A stretch of 64,000 nucleotides of DNA from Weissella confusa (GTDB taxonomy: Bacteria; Bacillota; Bacilli; Lactobacillales; Lactobacillaceae): the NCBI GenBank assembly GCA_016466735.1, contig JAAOED010000002.1, positions 1 through 64,000 on the forward strand, written 5' to 3'. This document shows positions 44,128 through 52,471 of the stretch, piece by piece. The translations under genes and the position numbers were made by a program. Numbering within the stretch: position 1 is the first letter of the stretch; each line of letters opens with the position of its first letter. The notes below the pieces were generated by a model that saw nothing but the letters and a program-made list of their open reading frames with translations, had not been told where the DNA came from and did not search any database.

Positions 44128-45549
44128 TTAGTCTTCGACGTTAGCCAATTCGTACATTGATTGTGCAAAGATTGCCATTGCACGCGTCAAATCTGAAACT
44201 GGGTAGAATTCGTCTGCTTGGTGCATCGTGTCAGGTACACCTTCGAACATGGCACCAAAGGCAACACCACGCTTCAACAAACGACCGAACGTACCACCAC
44301 CGATAACTTGCTCGCCGGCTGGCAAACCAGTTTGATCACGGTAAACTTGCAACAATGTCTTAACTAGTGGATCATCACCAGGAACATAGTGAGGCACTTG
44401 GGCGTGACCTTCTTGCTTAGCCGTTGCTTCAAAGCCCGCTGGCAATGAGGCAGCCACGTGTCCTTCGATTTCTTCAGCCGTCGTGTTTTGTGGGTAACGG
44501 AAGTTCGTGTTTACGAAACCATCTTCACCATCAGTAAAGCGTTGGATACCAACGTTCATTGACAAGTCGTGCATCAAATCATCGTGCGTCTTGGCACCAA
44601 TCTTCTCAGCAACCGTGTCATCGTGCAATTGTGTTCCCAAGAACGTCAAGAATCCCTTAGCGTTGCCACCAAAGTCTTGGTCTTGCAAGAAGTTAGCCAA
44701 GTAAGTACCAGCGTTTTCACCAGTTTCAGGCATGGCACCGTGAACTTGCTTTCCATAGAAAGTAAATGTCACTTGGTTACCATCAACCTTAGCTTCACCC
44801 TTAACACGCTTTTCAGCAGCCAAGTAAGCATCCATGGCTGAAACCAAAGCAGCAGTATCTGCAGCTTCAACAACAGCAACAGCAGTTCCAGGCACCATGT
44901 TTGGACGTGAACCGGCTGAGAATGAAACCAACTTCAATGAACCACCTTGCGTACCAGCAAAGCGCGTTACGATTGAAACGTTACCCTTCTCACCGTTGAT
45001 GATTGGGAATTCAGCGTCGGGAGAGAATCCCATCGTTGGCATACCGTAGTCCTCAAAGAACTCGTCCATACCAGTCCAGTCAGACTCTTCATCGATACCC
45101 ATAACCAAAACCAACTTGCGCTTCAAGTCCAAGTTCAAGTCCTTGATCATCTTCATTGCGTAGTAAGCAGTGAATGAAGGTCCCTTGTCATCTGATGCAC
45201 CACGGGCATACAAACGACCATCTTCAATTACTGGAGACCATGGATCCTTTGTCCAACCGTCACCAGCTGGCATAACGTCCAAGTGACCGATGATTGCAAC
45301 GGTCTCTTCAGCGTCTTCAGGACCCAATTCTGCGTAGGCAACCAAGTTCTTGTAGTTACCCGTGCGGAATCCGTCACGCTTAGCAAATTCTTCGAACTTC
45401 AACAAAGCTTCCTTAGGACCAGGTCCCAAAGGTGCATCTTCCGTTGCAGCCTCGTCATCACGAACTGACTTAATTGCCAACATCTCCTTCAAGTCTGTCA
45501 ACAATTCGTCTTCATACTTCAATGCTTCTGCACGCCATTGCGTTGTCAT
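44128..45549 (-). CDS. pepV: Dipeptidase PepV
   Basis: This 473-residue M20 zinc dipeptidase of lactic acid bacteria has metal-ligand motifs IIGHLDVMPAGDGW and YARGASDDKGPSF, catalytic DEESDWTGM and the C-terminal FGRLLKRGVAFGAMF. It hydrolyses dipeptides delivered by peptide transporters such as Opp. GGAGG precedes the ATG. Divergent from the GPH transporter gene. Confidence 0.96.
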   Translation of the reverse strand: MTTQWRAEALKYEDELLTDLKEMLAIKSVRDDEAATEDAPLGPGPKEALLKFEEFAKRDGFRTGNYKNLVAYAELGPEDAEETVAIIGHLDVMPAGDGWTKDPWSPVIEDGRLYARGASDDKGPSFTAYYAMKMIKDLNLDLKRKLVLVMGIDEESDWTGMDEFFEDYGMPTMGFSPDAEFPIINGEKGNVSIVTRFAGTQGGSLKLVSFSAGSRPNMVPGTAVAVVEAADTAALVSAMDAYLAAEKRVKGEAKVDGNQVTFTFYGKQVHGAMPETGENAGTYLANFLQDQDFGGNAKGFLTFLGTQLHDDTVAEKIGAKTHDDLMHDLSMNVGIQRFTDGEDGFVNTNFRYPQNTTAEEIEGHVAASLPAGFEATAKQEGHAQVPHYVPGDDPLVKTLLQVYRDQTGLPAGEQVIGGGTFGRLLKRGVAFGAMFEGVPDTMHQADEFYPVSDLTRAMAIFAQSMYELANVED

Positions 45550-45680
45550 ATCTCATTGACCTCCACTGTCATATTGGTTGTAATTATACGCCATTTTATA
45601 AAGAAATGCAGACTTTAATCAATATTATGCATGATGGCTAACCTTGTGTCAGTCATATTTTCTTCATGTTCAATGCGAAT

Positions 45681-45695
45681 TGTGAACGCTTACAG
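45681..45695 (+). promoter_or_regulatory. Putative cre site upstream of the GPH symporter gene
   Basis: TTGTGAACGCTTACA fits the cre consensus with one mismatch (GA for AA). A half-site AGAACGCTTTGTAA follows immediately. It lies about 100 bp before the ATG. Confidence 0.5.
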
Positions 45696-45790
45696 AACGC
45701 TTTGTAAATTTCCGCTTTTTCGTATTTTCTAGTGATATTATGAACAAGCATTAAGCAATTACATTTTTAATACACAGGAGTTAGCTTTTC

Positions 45791-47236
45791 ATGGATGCAA
45801 AAGTTCAAAAGGACGAATTTGCTAAGCTGACACTGATGGATCGAATCTCATATGGTTTGGGTGACTTCGCTCAAAACTTGGTTTTCGGTACTGTTGGTGG
45901 ATTCTTGCTATTCTTCCTTACTACGGTTAACGGTATTTCAGCTGCGGCTGGTGCCACGATTTTCTTGGTTGTTCGTTGGATCAACGTTGTGTGGGATCCT
46001 TGGGTAGGTGCTACGGTCGACAAGTCTCATCCTAAGGGTGGAAAGTACTTGCCTTACCTACGTAACTTCGGTATTCCGCTAGTTATCTTGGCTGCCTGCT
46101 TGTTCTTGCCAGTTGGACAATGGTTCCCTGCATTTAAGGTACCATATGCCTTCTTGTCATACATGGCAACGGCCATGGTTTACTCATTCGTTAACATCCC
46201 ATATGGTGCCTTGAACGCATCATTGACGCGTGATAACGATGAAATCGCAAAGTTGACGACGGTTCGTATGACGTTGGCTAACATCGCGAACTTGTTGGTT
46301 TACACTTGCTTCCCTATCTTCGTTCAATTGGCTACGTCAGTTGGTCGTGAGTCAAAGGATATCGGAATGTTTGGAATCCACATGAACTTGGGTGACTACT
46401 CATCAGCTCAATCAGCTGGTGCTTGGTTCAAGGTTTATGCCGTATACATGGTTATCGGATTCTTGGCTTTGATGGTTACTTACTCAAAGACGAAGGAACG
46501 CGTTTTGCCTGCTGAAGATGAGCCTGAAGTAAAGTACTCAGACTTGTTTGCTGAGTTGAAGCGTAACAAGCCTTTGCGAATCTTGGGATTGTTCTTCTTG
46601 GTTGGCTTTACGTTCATGTTCTTCGGAAACACTGTATGGCCATTCTTCTTGCAATACAACATCGGTCACTCAGAGTGGAACGGTTCAATTTCATTGATCG
46701 GTTCAATCCCTGGTATCTTCTTGGTCTTCTTGTGGCCTAAGATTCGTGCCAAGGTTGGTAAGAAGCAATTCTTCGCTTTGTTCTTGGCTATCTTCATGGT
46801 TGGTTCTGTTCTTTTGTGGGCATGGACTAAGAACCCTGACAACATCGCAATGGGTTACGCTGGTCGTTTCTTCCAACAATGGGGATTGACTTCAGCTACT
46901 GGATTCATGTGGTCATTGGTTCCTGAAGTTGTTACTTATGGTGAGTACACTTCAGGTAAGCGTGTTGCTGGTATCATCAATGCCATCATGGGATTGTTCT
47001 TCAAGATTGGTTTGGCCTTGGGTGGTATCATCCCTGGTTACATCAACGCTGCTACTGGATTTGACGGTACTAAGAAGATCCAATCAGCTGGTGCATTGAT
47101 GGGATTGCAATGGTCAATGATTTGGTTGCCAATCATCATGGCTGTTATTGCCATCTTGGTAATCATGAAGTACCCATTGACTGACGAAGAAGTTAACAAG
47201 ATGAACCACGAAGTTGAGGCTCGTCACAAGAACTAA
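45791..47236 (+). CDS. GPH-family glycoside:cation symporter
   Basis: This 481-residue transporter has about 12 membrane helices and belongs to the glycoside-pentoside-hexuronide family (XynP/UidB/LacS type). Motifs include RISYGLGDFAQNLVF at the start, DPWVGATVDKSHPKGGKYLPYL after helix 2 and PEVVTYGEYTSGKR in the second half. No fused IIA domain (unlike LacS). Codons are unusually biased (TTG, GGT, GCT, AAG), suggesting high expression. The sugar is unknown. No hydrolase gene is adjacent. Confidence 0.9.
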   Translation: MDAKVQKDEFAKLTLMDRISYGLGDFAQNLVFGTVGGFLLFFLTTVNGISAAAGATIFLVVRWINVVWDPWVGATVDKSHPKGGKYLPYLRNFGIPLVILAACLFLPVGQWFPAFKVPYAFLSYMATAMVYSFVNIPYGALNASLTRDNDEIAKLTTVRMTLANIANLLVYTCFPIFVQLATSVGRESKDIGMFGIHMNLGDYSSAQSAGAWFKVYAVYMVIGFLALMVTYSKTKERVLPAEDEPEVKYSDLFAELKRNKPLRILGLFFLVGFTFMFFGNTVWPFFLQYNIGHSEWNGSISLIGSIPGIFLVFLWPKIRAKVGKKQFFALFLAIFMVGSVLLWAWTKNPDNIAMGYAGRFFQQWGLTSATGFMWSLVPEVVTYGEYTSGKRVAGIINAIMGLFFKIGLALGGIIPGYINAATGFDGTKKIQSAGALMGLQWSMIWLPIIMAVIAILVIMKYPLTDEEVNKMNHEVEARHKN

Positions 47237-47266
47237 TCTTCTTGGTTAACACATAAGTTAGTTAAT

Positions 47267-47301
47267 AAAAACGACGTGAATGTCAAAATTCACGTCGTTT
47301 T
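47267..47301. terminator. Bidirectional terminator
   Basis: AAAACGACGTGAAT pairs with ATTCACGTCGTTTT (6-nt loop), with T-runs on both strands. Shared by the convergent GPH and nnrD genes. Confidence 0.9.
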
Positions 47302-47313
47302 TTTGTGTCATTA

Positions 47314-48159
47314 TTACAAGTTTGATTGAATGCGTGCCATGTAGTTTGGCAAGAAATCCGCAATAAACGATGGCTTCACCACATAACTGTGCCCTGCCAT
47401 TTCCTCGGCGATTGCTGAATGTGCATAAACCGCCGCTTGTACAGCCTTAGTTGGGTTGGCTTTGAACTGCGCTGTGAAACCAGCAATTGTACCCGCTAGT
47501 ACATCACCCATACCACCAGTTGCCTGGTAAGCACCGCCAATTTGCAATTGCTTTTGATCATCCTTGGTGTAGATAATCGTATGGTGTTGCTTAAGAACAA
47601 GCACATCAATGTTCAAAATTTGGCGTTGCACCTCATTTAATTGGTGCTCTGCTTGATAGTTCAGTTGCACCCCACTCAGGCGCGCCCACTCCATTTGATG
47701 TGGCGTCACAATCGTGAACGTATCACGTGGGAACGTCATATTCTGTTCAGCCATGATAGTCAATGCTGAACCATCAACAATCAAGATTTGATTCTCAGTG
47801 ACGGCTTGCAGGACTTGTTGCACCAATTGCACCGCAAACCCATCCGTCCCCATACCAGGTCCGAGTAGAATCACATCGTTGTTGGCAATCGCTGTCATCA
47901 AATCTGCGTTATTACGCCAGTCCACAAACATAGCTTCTGGTGTACGCGTGTGTAGCGGTGCCAAATTAATCAAATCCGTTGCAACTGTCGTTAGCCCAGC
48001 TCCGGCACCAACAACCGCACCGGCTGCCATTAAGATAGCACCGCCGTATTGGATATTACCCCCGATTAGCAAAACGCGACCAAAAGTCCCTTTGTGGCTG
48101 TCGTCAGGTCGACGCACAATGACCTCGTGCAATATTTCTGATTTCAATTCACTAATCAT
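47314..48159 (-). CDS. nnrD: ADP-dependent NAD(P)H-hydrate dehydratase
   Basis: This 281-residue ribokinase-like repair enzyme dehydrates damaged NAD(P)H hydrate. Motifs include HKGTFGRVLLIGGN, YGGAILMAAGAVVGAGAGL, ILLGPGMGTD, VTPHQMEWARL and ATGGMGDVLAGTIAG. The epimerase domain found in some bifunctional Nnr proteins is absent. The ribosome site is GGAG. Divergent from the Gfo/Idh gene. Confidence 0.93.
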   Translation of the reverse strand: MISELKSEILHEVIVRRPDDSHKGTFGRVLLIGGNIQYGGAILMAAGAVVGAGAGLTTVATDLINLAPLHTRTPEAMFVDWRNNADLMTAIANNDVILLGPGMGTDGFAVQLVQQVLQAVTENQILIVDGSALTIMAEQNMTFPRDTFTIVTPHQMEWARLSGVQLNYQAEHQLNEVQRQILNIDVLVLKQHHTIIYTKDDQKQLQIGGAYQATGGMGDVLAGTIAGFTAQFKANPTKAVQAAVYAHSAIAEEMAGHSYVVKPSFIADFLPNYMARIQSNL

Positions 48160-48305
48160 GCCGTTTCTCCAATTTTTGTAAGTGTTAATTCATTATAACG
48201 CGCAAAAACGCAAATTTGAAATTGTCTCGTTTCGTTCATGAAATCTCAGTTGTATTCTGGCTATTATTCAGGAAAAATTAACCGTATACAGGGAGGAACG
48301 CAAAT

Positions 48306-49364
48306 ATGCTAAATATTGCCTACGTCGGATTTGGTAAAAGTACGAACCGCTACCATATTCCTTACTTAATGGAACGCCAAGACCGTTTCAAAATTAGTCG
48401 CGTCGTGACCCCAACCTTGGGTAAGCGCCCTGACGAACAAGCTACTTTGGAAGCAACCGGCACACAATTCTCAACAGATATTGCCGACATTTTAAATGAC
48501 GATGCGCTCGACTTAGTGGTGGTAGTTACCCCCGCCCCTAGTCATTATGAAGTCGCTAAGCAATTGCTACTTGCTGGTAAAAACGTGCTTGTCGACAAGC
48601 CAATGGTCGAAACATTAGCCCAAGCCGAAGAACTTGTTACGCTTGCGCGTGAACGTCAACTCTTCTTTATGCCATTTCAGAACCGTCGTTTTGACAGTGA
48701 CTTTCTGACAATCCAACACGTGCTTGATGCCGGTTATGTTGGCCGTCCGGTCGAACTGGAGTTGCACATGGATCGTTACCGTCCTAACGATGGGGTTAAG
48801 CTCGGATCACCTATTGACGGTTCATGGTATGGTCATGGTGTTCACTTGGCTGACCAAATTGTCGCCCTATTCGGTTCGCCTGATTGTGCAACATATGATT
48901 TACGTGCCACACGTGAACCTGGCGCAACCATTGATGATCAATTTGAAGTGAACATGTTTTATGGTGATACTTTCAAAGCCACGGTGCAAGCAACTGAACT
49001 AGCTGCGGTTGCCTACCCCAAGTGGGTGTTGCATGGTACCAAGGGCACTTATATCAAACACAACATCGATCAGCAAGAATACGATTTGAAGACTGGTATT
49101 ATGCCGGGGATGCCTGGGTTTGGGGATGATGCACCACAAGATTATGGTGTTGTCACTTACTACAATCAAAATGGCGACCGCATTGAAAAGGTCATTCCAA
49201 CTATTCATGGTGACTACGGTCGCGTTTACGACGCTGTCTATGACACGCTGGTCAACGATGCCCCAAAGCTAGTCACGGATGAACAAATGCTGACAGTTAT
49301 CGAGCTTTTAGCTGCCGGTTATACTGACGCAAAGCCCCACGTAGCAACGTTTGATCGCTACTAA
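48306..49364 (+). CDS. Gfo/Idh/MocA family oxidoreductase
   Basis: This 352-residue NAD(P)-dependent dehydrogenase starts with YVGFGKSTNRYHIPYL (Rossmann fold, YvaA/IolW-like). The catalytic VDKPMVETLAQAEELV (EKP-type Lys) and GSWYGHGVHLADQI follow. Sugar or inositol dehydrogenase activity is likely; the substrate is not determinable. GGGAGG precedes ATG. It is followed by a structured non-coding region. Confidence 0.9.
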   Translation: MLNIAYVGFGKSTNRYHIPYLMERQDRFKISRVVTPTLGKRPDEQATLEATGTQFSTDIADILNDDALDLVVVVTPAPSHYEVAKQLLLAGKNVLVDKPMVETLAQAEELVTLARERQLFFMPFQNRRFDSDFLTIQHVLDAGYVGRPVELELHMDRYRPNDGVKLGSPIDGSWYGHGVHLADQIVALFGSPDCATYDLRATREPGATIDDQFEVNMFYGDTFKATVQATELAAVAYPKWVLHGTKGTYIKHNIDQQEYDLKTGIMPGMPGFGDDAPQDYGVVTYYNQNGDRIEKVIPTIHGDYGRVYDAVYDTLVNDAPKLVTDEQMLTVIELLAAGYTDAKPHVATFDRY

Positions 49365-49396
49365 AAATTCATCACACCTTTTTCAAGGGTTTATCC

Positions 49397-49428
49397 TTGT
49401 AAGCGGTTACACGTGGTGTTAATATAAT
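49397..49428 (+). promoter_or_regulatory. Promoter with perfect cre site, no intact gene behind it
   Basis: TTGTAAGCGGTTACA (49397-49411) fits cre at all fixed positions and overlaps the -35 region of a promoter with TATAAT at 49423-49428. Transcription should start near 49435 and be repressed by CcpA. Confidence 0.6.
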
Positions 49429-49458
49429 GGTGTACCAAAGGAAAGGAAGGTAAAGGAT

Positions 49459-49530
49459 TTGAAAGAAGTTCTTAATTCGACCTCTATCACGACTCTACCT
49501 ACCAAATTCCATGCGGGCGTGTCACAGTAA
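49459..49530 (+). CDS. Possible 23-residue leader peptide or gene remnant
   Basis: A TTG codon has a good ribosome site (GGAAGG, spacing 8) and lies about 25 nt after the predicted transcription start. The product starts MKEVLNSTSITTLPTKF. Two stops follow (TAA TGA). The peptide has no run of a single regulatory amino acid, which weakens an attenuation role. It could be the intact start of a gene whose body decayed. Confidence 0.3.
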   Translation: MKEVLNSTSITTLPTKFHAGVSQ

Positions 49531-49876
49531 TGACGCAAGATAATTAACGTATTGTTTTACAAAGAGATAAACACCTAAGTCATGTATTGACATCTCTTGC
49601 GATCATTAGCATCGGTCACTTCGACAAAGTACGATAACCTTTTTAAGGCGTAAGCATGTACGGCGTTTCGAAGGCTGCTCCTGACACGGTCTGCTTTTCA
49701 AACAGATAGACATGGATGCGGTAGAGATAGAGACGGTGAGTTTGGTTGCGACCATACCCTAGCGACAGACGTTTAAAACTGCAGATTAAACCTCTAGGGT
49801 GGTCCATTTACAATTGAATACAGGGTGGCGGAGTAGCGTCTTCCTTGTTACGTGTCGCAAAGCGTAACGAAAGTTT

Positions 49877-49910
49877 ACCGCGGGTCAACGTACCGGCGGT
49901 TTTTGTTTTG
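49877..49910 (+). terminator. Terminator of the candidate RNA
   Basis: ACCGCGGGT pairs with ACCGGCGGT (one mismatch, 6-nt loop) and runs into TTTTTGTTTTG on the plus strand. Confidence 0.65.
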
Positions 49911-49924
49911 CTCTTTAAAAGTTT

Positions 49925-50035
49925 TTTTGTGGTTAGTGTCGTCGCTATCGCCCCCAGGCCAAGGGGGTTTTTTTGGGGGGGCGGGGGCAGCCCCCCCCCC
50001 CCACCACAACAAAACCCCATGCCAGCAACCAAGAT
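49925..50035. repeat. Repeat family locus C: G/C homopolymer hairpin
   Basis: Between the shared flanks GTGGTTAGTGTCG and CATGCCAGCAACCAAGAT, the usual core is replaced by GGGGGTTTTTTTGGGGGGGC, further G5, then a run of 12 C and ACAAAACCCC. The G and C runs can pair as a long hairpin. Such tracts are error-prone in sequencing and slip in replication. Confidence 0.7.
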
Positions 50036-50130
50036 ATCCTATTCTGTTTGAGATGATCATCCACCACGAAATAACTGGGTCAACAGTTCACCCTACATTT
50101 TTGTGCTGGATGACCATCAAACGACCAGAG

Positions 50131-50345
50131 TATCGCTCGGCTGCTGTGCTTGGCCCCGCCACGCGTATAGACACGTGCAGACCTTGACCCGCAGGTGTGG
50201 GTTCTTAGCGGGTTTCCCGCTTAGAGCCACGGGAGGTAAAGGCGTACGCGCCAACGGCGTGGACTCCGCTCCCTGCAGGTCATGGTCTGGACGTGTTAGC
50301 GTGCCCTAGAAGGGGCCAAGCACTCCGGCCGTCAGGACGGACACT
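50131..50345. repeat. Palindromic repeat, hairpin type 1, copy C (inverted)
   Basis: Reverse complement of copies A and B. Outer arms are at 50146-50157 and 50312-50323. It is linked to the G/C hairpin unit by the tail-to-tail centre (GATGATCATCC ... GGATGACCATC). The flank GGACACTAACCACAAACTAAC ends next to the ppx terminator. Confidence 0.85.
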
Positions 50346-50363
50346 AACCACAAACTAACAAAA

Positions 50364-50393
50364 AACGACTAACCCGCAACCGAGTTAGTCGTT
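50364..50393 (-). terminator. Terminator after ppx
   Basis: The stem AACGACTAAC/GTTAGTCGTT has a 10-nt loop and a T-run on the minus strand. Confidence 0.85.
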
Positions 50394-50397
50394 TATT

Positions 50398-51327
50398 TTA
50401 TAGTGTCATGCGGTACTCTTGCAAAAGTCCTTCGCGGACACCTGATGCTGAGAAGATTACCTTGTCAGCGCCAGTACGTGAAATCAACTCTACCAATGGC
50501 AACAAACCACTGATAATGATGTCCGCACGGTTGGCTTCTGCCCCCAACACTTCCGCACGTTCAGCGTGCGTCATGTTGGCCATTTCATCAAACGTCTTCA
50601 AAACTGATTCCGTCGTCATCTCATAGCCATGGAAGTTTGAATCCGCTGGCAAGCCGTGACGCAATCGGTCAAGACGGGCCAATGAACGGTTCGCACCACC
50701 CAACAAAATGATTGGCAACGTCGTCGTGTCTTCCAACCATGGCAAGTGGTCATATTGGTCAGAAACGTACTGTGAGGCGCGCTCAATCAAACTTGGTTCA
50801 ATCTTGCCTTCCCCATTCAAGTGGAACTTCTCTGACAAGTTAACCGCCCCGAATGGCAAGCTAATAAAGTTCGCGGCCATACGTTCTTCAATACCAACTA
50901 GCTCAACACTGGCACCGCCAGTATCAAGCAACCAGGCATCTGAAATATCCAAGGCTGAAACAGCCCCAAGATAGTCGTAATAAGCTTCTTGGTCACCCGT
51001 TAGCACACGGATTTCAACGTCGACGGCACGGTACACACGGTCCAAAAAGTCCGCTTGATTCGTTGCCTCACGTACAGCAGCGGTTGCAATACCAACAACT
51101 GAGACGCCTTCATATGCCATATAGTCATCACGGAACTCAATCAAAGCATCAACAACACGGGTCATTGCTGCTTCGGTTAGTTCACCTGCATTTTGATCCA
51201 TCCCCTCAGCCAAACGCGTATCTAACTTACGACGCTTAAGCTCAACGAACGTGCCATCTGCTTGTAGTTCTTCAACAACCATTCGGGTTGAGTTTGACCC
51301 CAAGTCAATGACTGCCAAATAGCTCAT
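50398..51327 (-). CDS. Ppx/GppA family phosphatase
   Basis: This 309-residue exopolyphosphatase/pppGpp phosphatase-like protein has the actin-like ATPase-fold motifs: N-terminal AVIDLGSNSTRMVV, VGIATAAVREATN, LLDTGGASVELVG and LGGANRSLARL. It is short (no C-terminal HD domain), as in many Firmicutes. It may degrade polyphosphate or pppGpp. AGAGGGG precedes ATG. It follows trpS by 20 bp, so the two are probably co-transcribed. Confidence 0.9.
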   Translation of the reverse strand: MSYLAVIDLGSNSTRMVVEELQADGTFVELKRRKLDTRLAEGMDQNAGELTEAAMTRVVDALIEFRDDYMAYEGVSVVGIATAAVREATNQADFLDRVYRAVDVEIRVLTGDQEAYYDYLGAVSALDISDAWLLDTGGASVELVGIEERMAANFISLPFGAVNLSEKFHLNGEGKIEPSLIERASQYVSDQYDHLPWLEDTTTLPIILLGGANRSLARLDRLRHGLPADSNFHGYEMTTESVLKTFDEMANMTHAERAEVLGAEANRADIIISGLLPLVELISRTGADKVIFSASGVREGLLQEYRMTL

Positions 51328-51347
51328 AATTTATACCCCTCTAAGGA

Positions 51348-52382
<1,035 letters not shown>

Positions 52383-52471
52383 CTATCAACGGTTCCCCGT
52401 CAAAACTAATTCGTCATTGTTCATTGTAAGAGTTTTTACACCCGATAACAAGCGCACAAACCACCTGTTTT

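Larger units (their letters stand above)
49435..49914 (+). ncRNA. Candidate structured RNA or leader of a lost gene
   Basis: From the promoter at 49423 to a terminator at 49877-49900, no ORF longer than a leader is found. A 23-codon frame beginning TTG at 49459 has a GGAAGG site eight bases upstream (KEVLNSTSITTLPTKFHAG) and ends with TAA at 49528. The rest contains paired segments (GTTACG/CGTAAC near 49846-49868) and a GGGTGGCGGAG segment near 49824. It does not match tmRNA, RNase P RNA or T-box patterns known to me. It is either a stand-alone RNA, an attenuator that has lost its gene, or a decayed sugar gene retaining its start. Confidence 0.35.

Noticed and set aside
49800-49900. Possible T-box (GGGTGG followed by a hairpin)
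   Set aside because: The GGGTGG is followed by CGGAG rather than the AACCGCG T-box core, no stem I was recognised and no synthetase or amino-acid gene follows on the plus strand.
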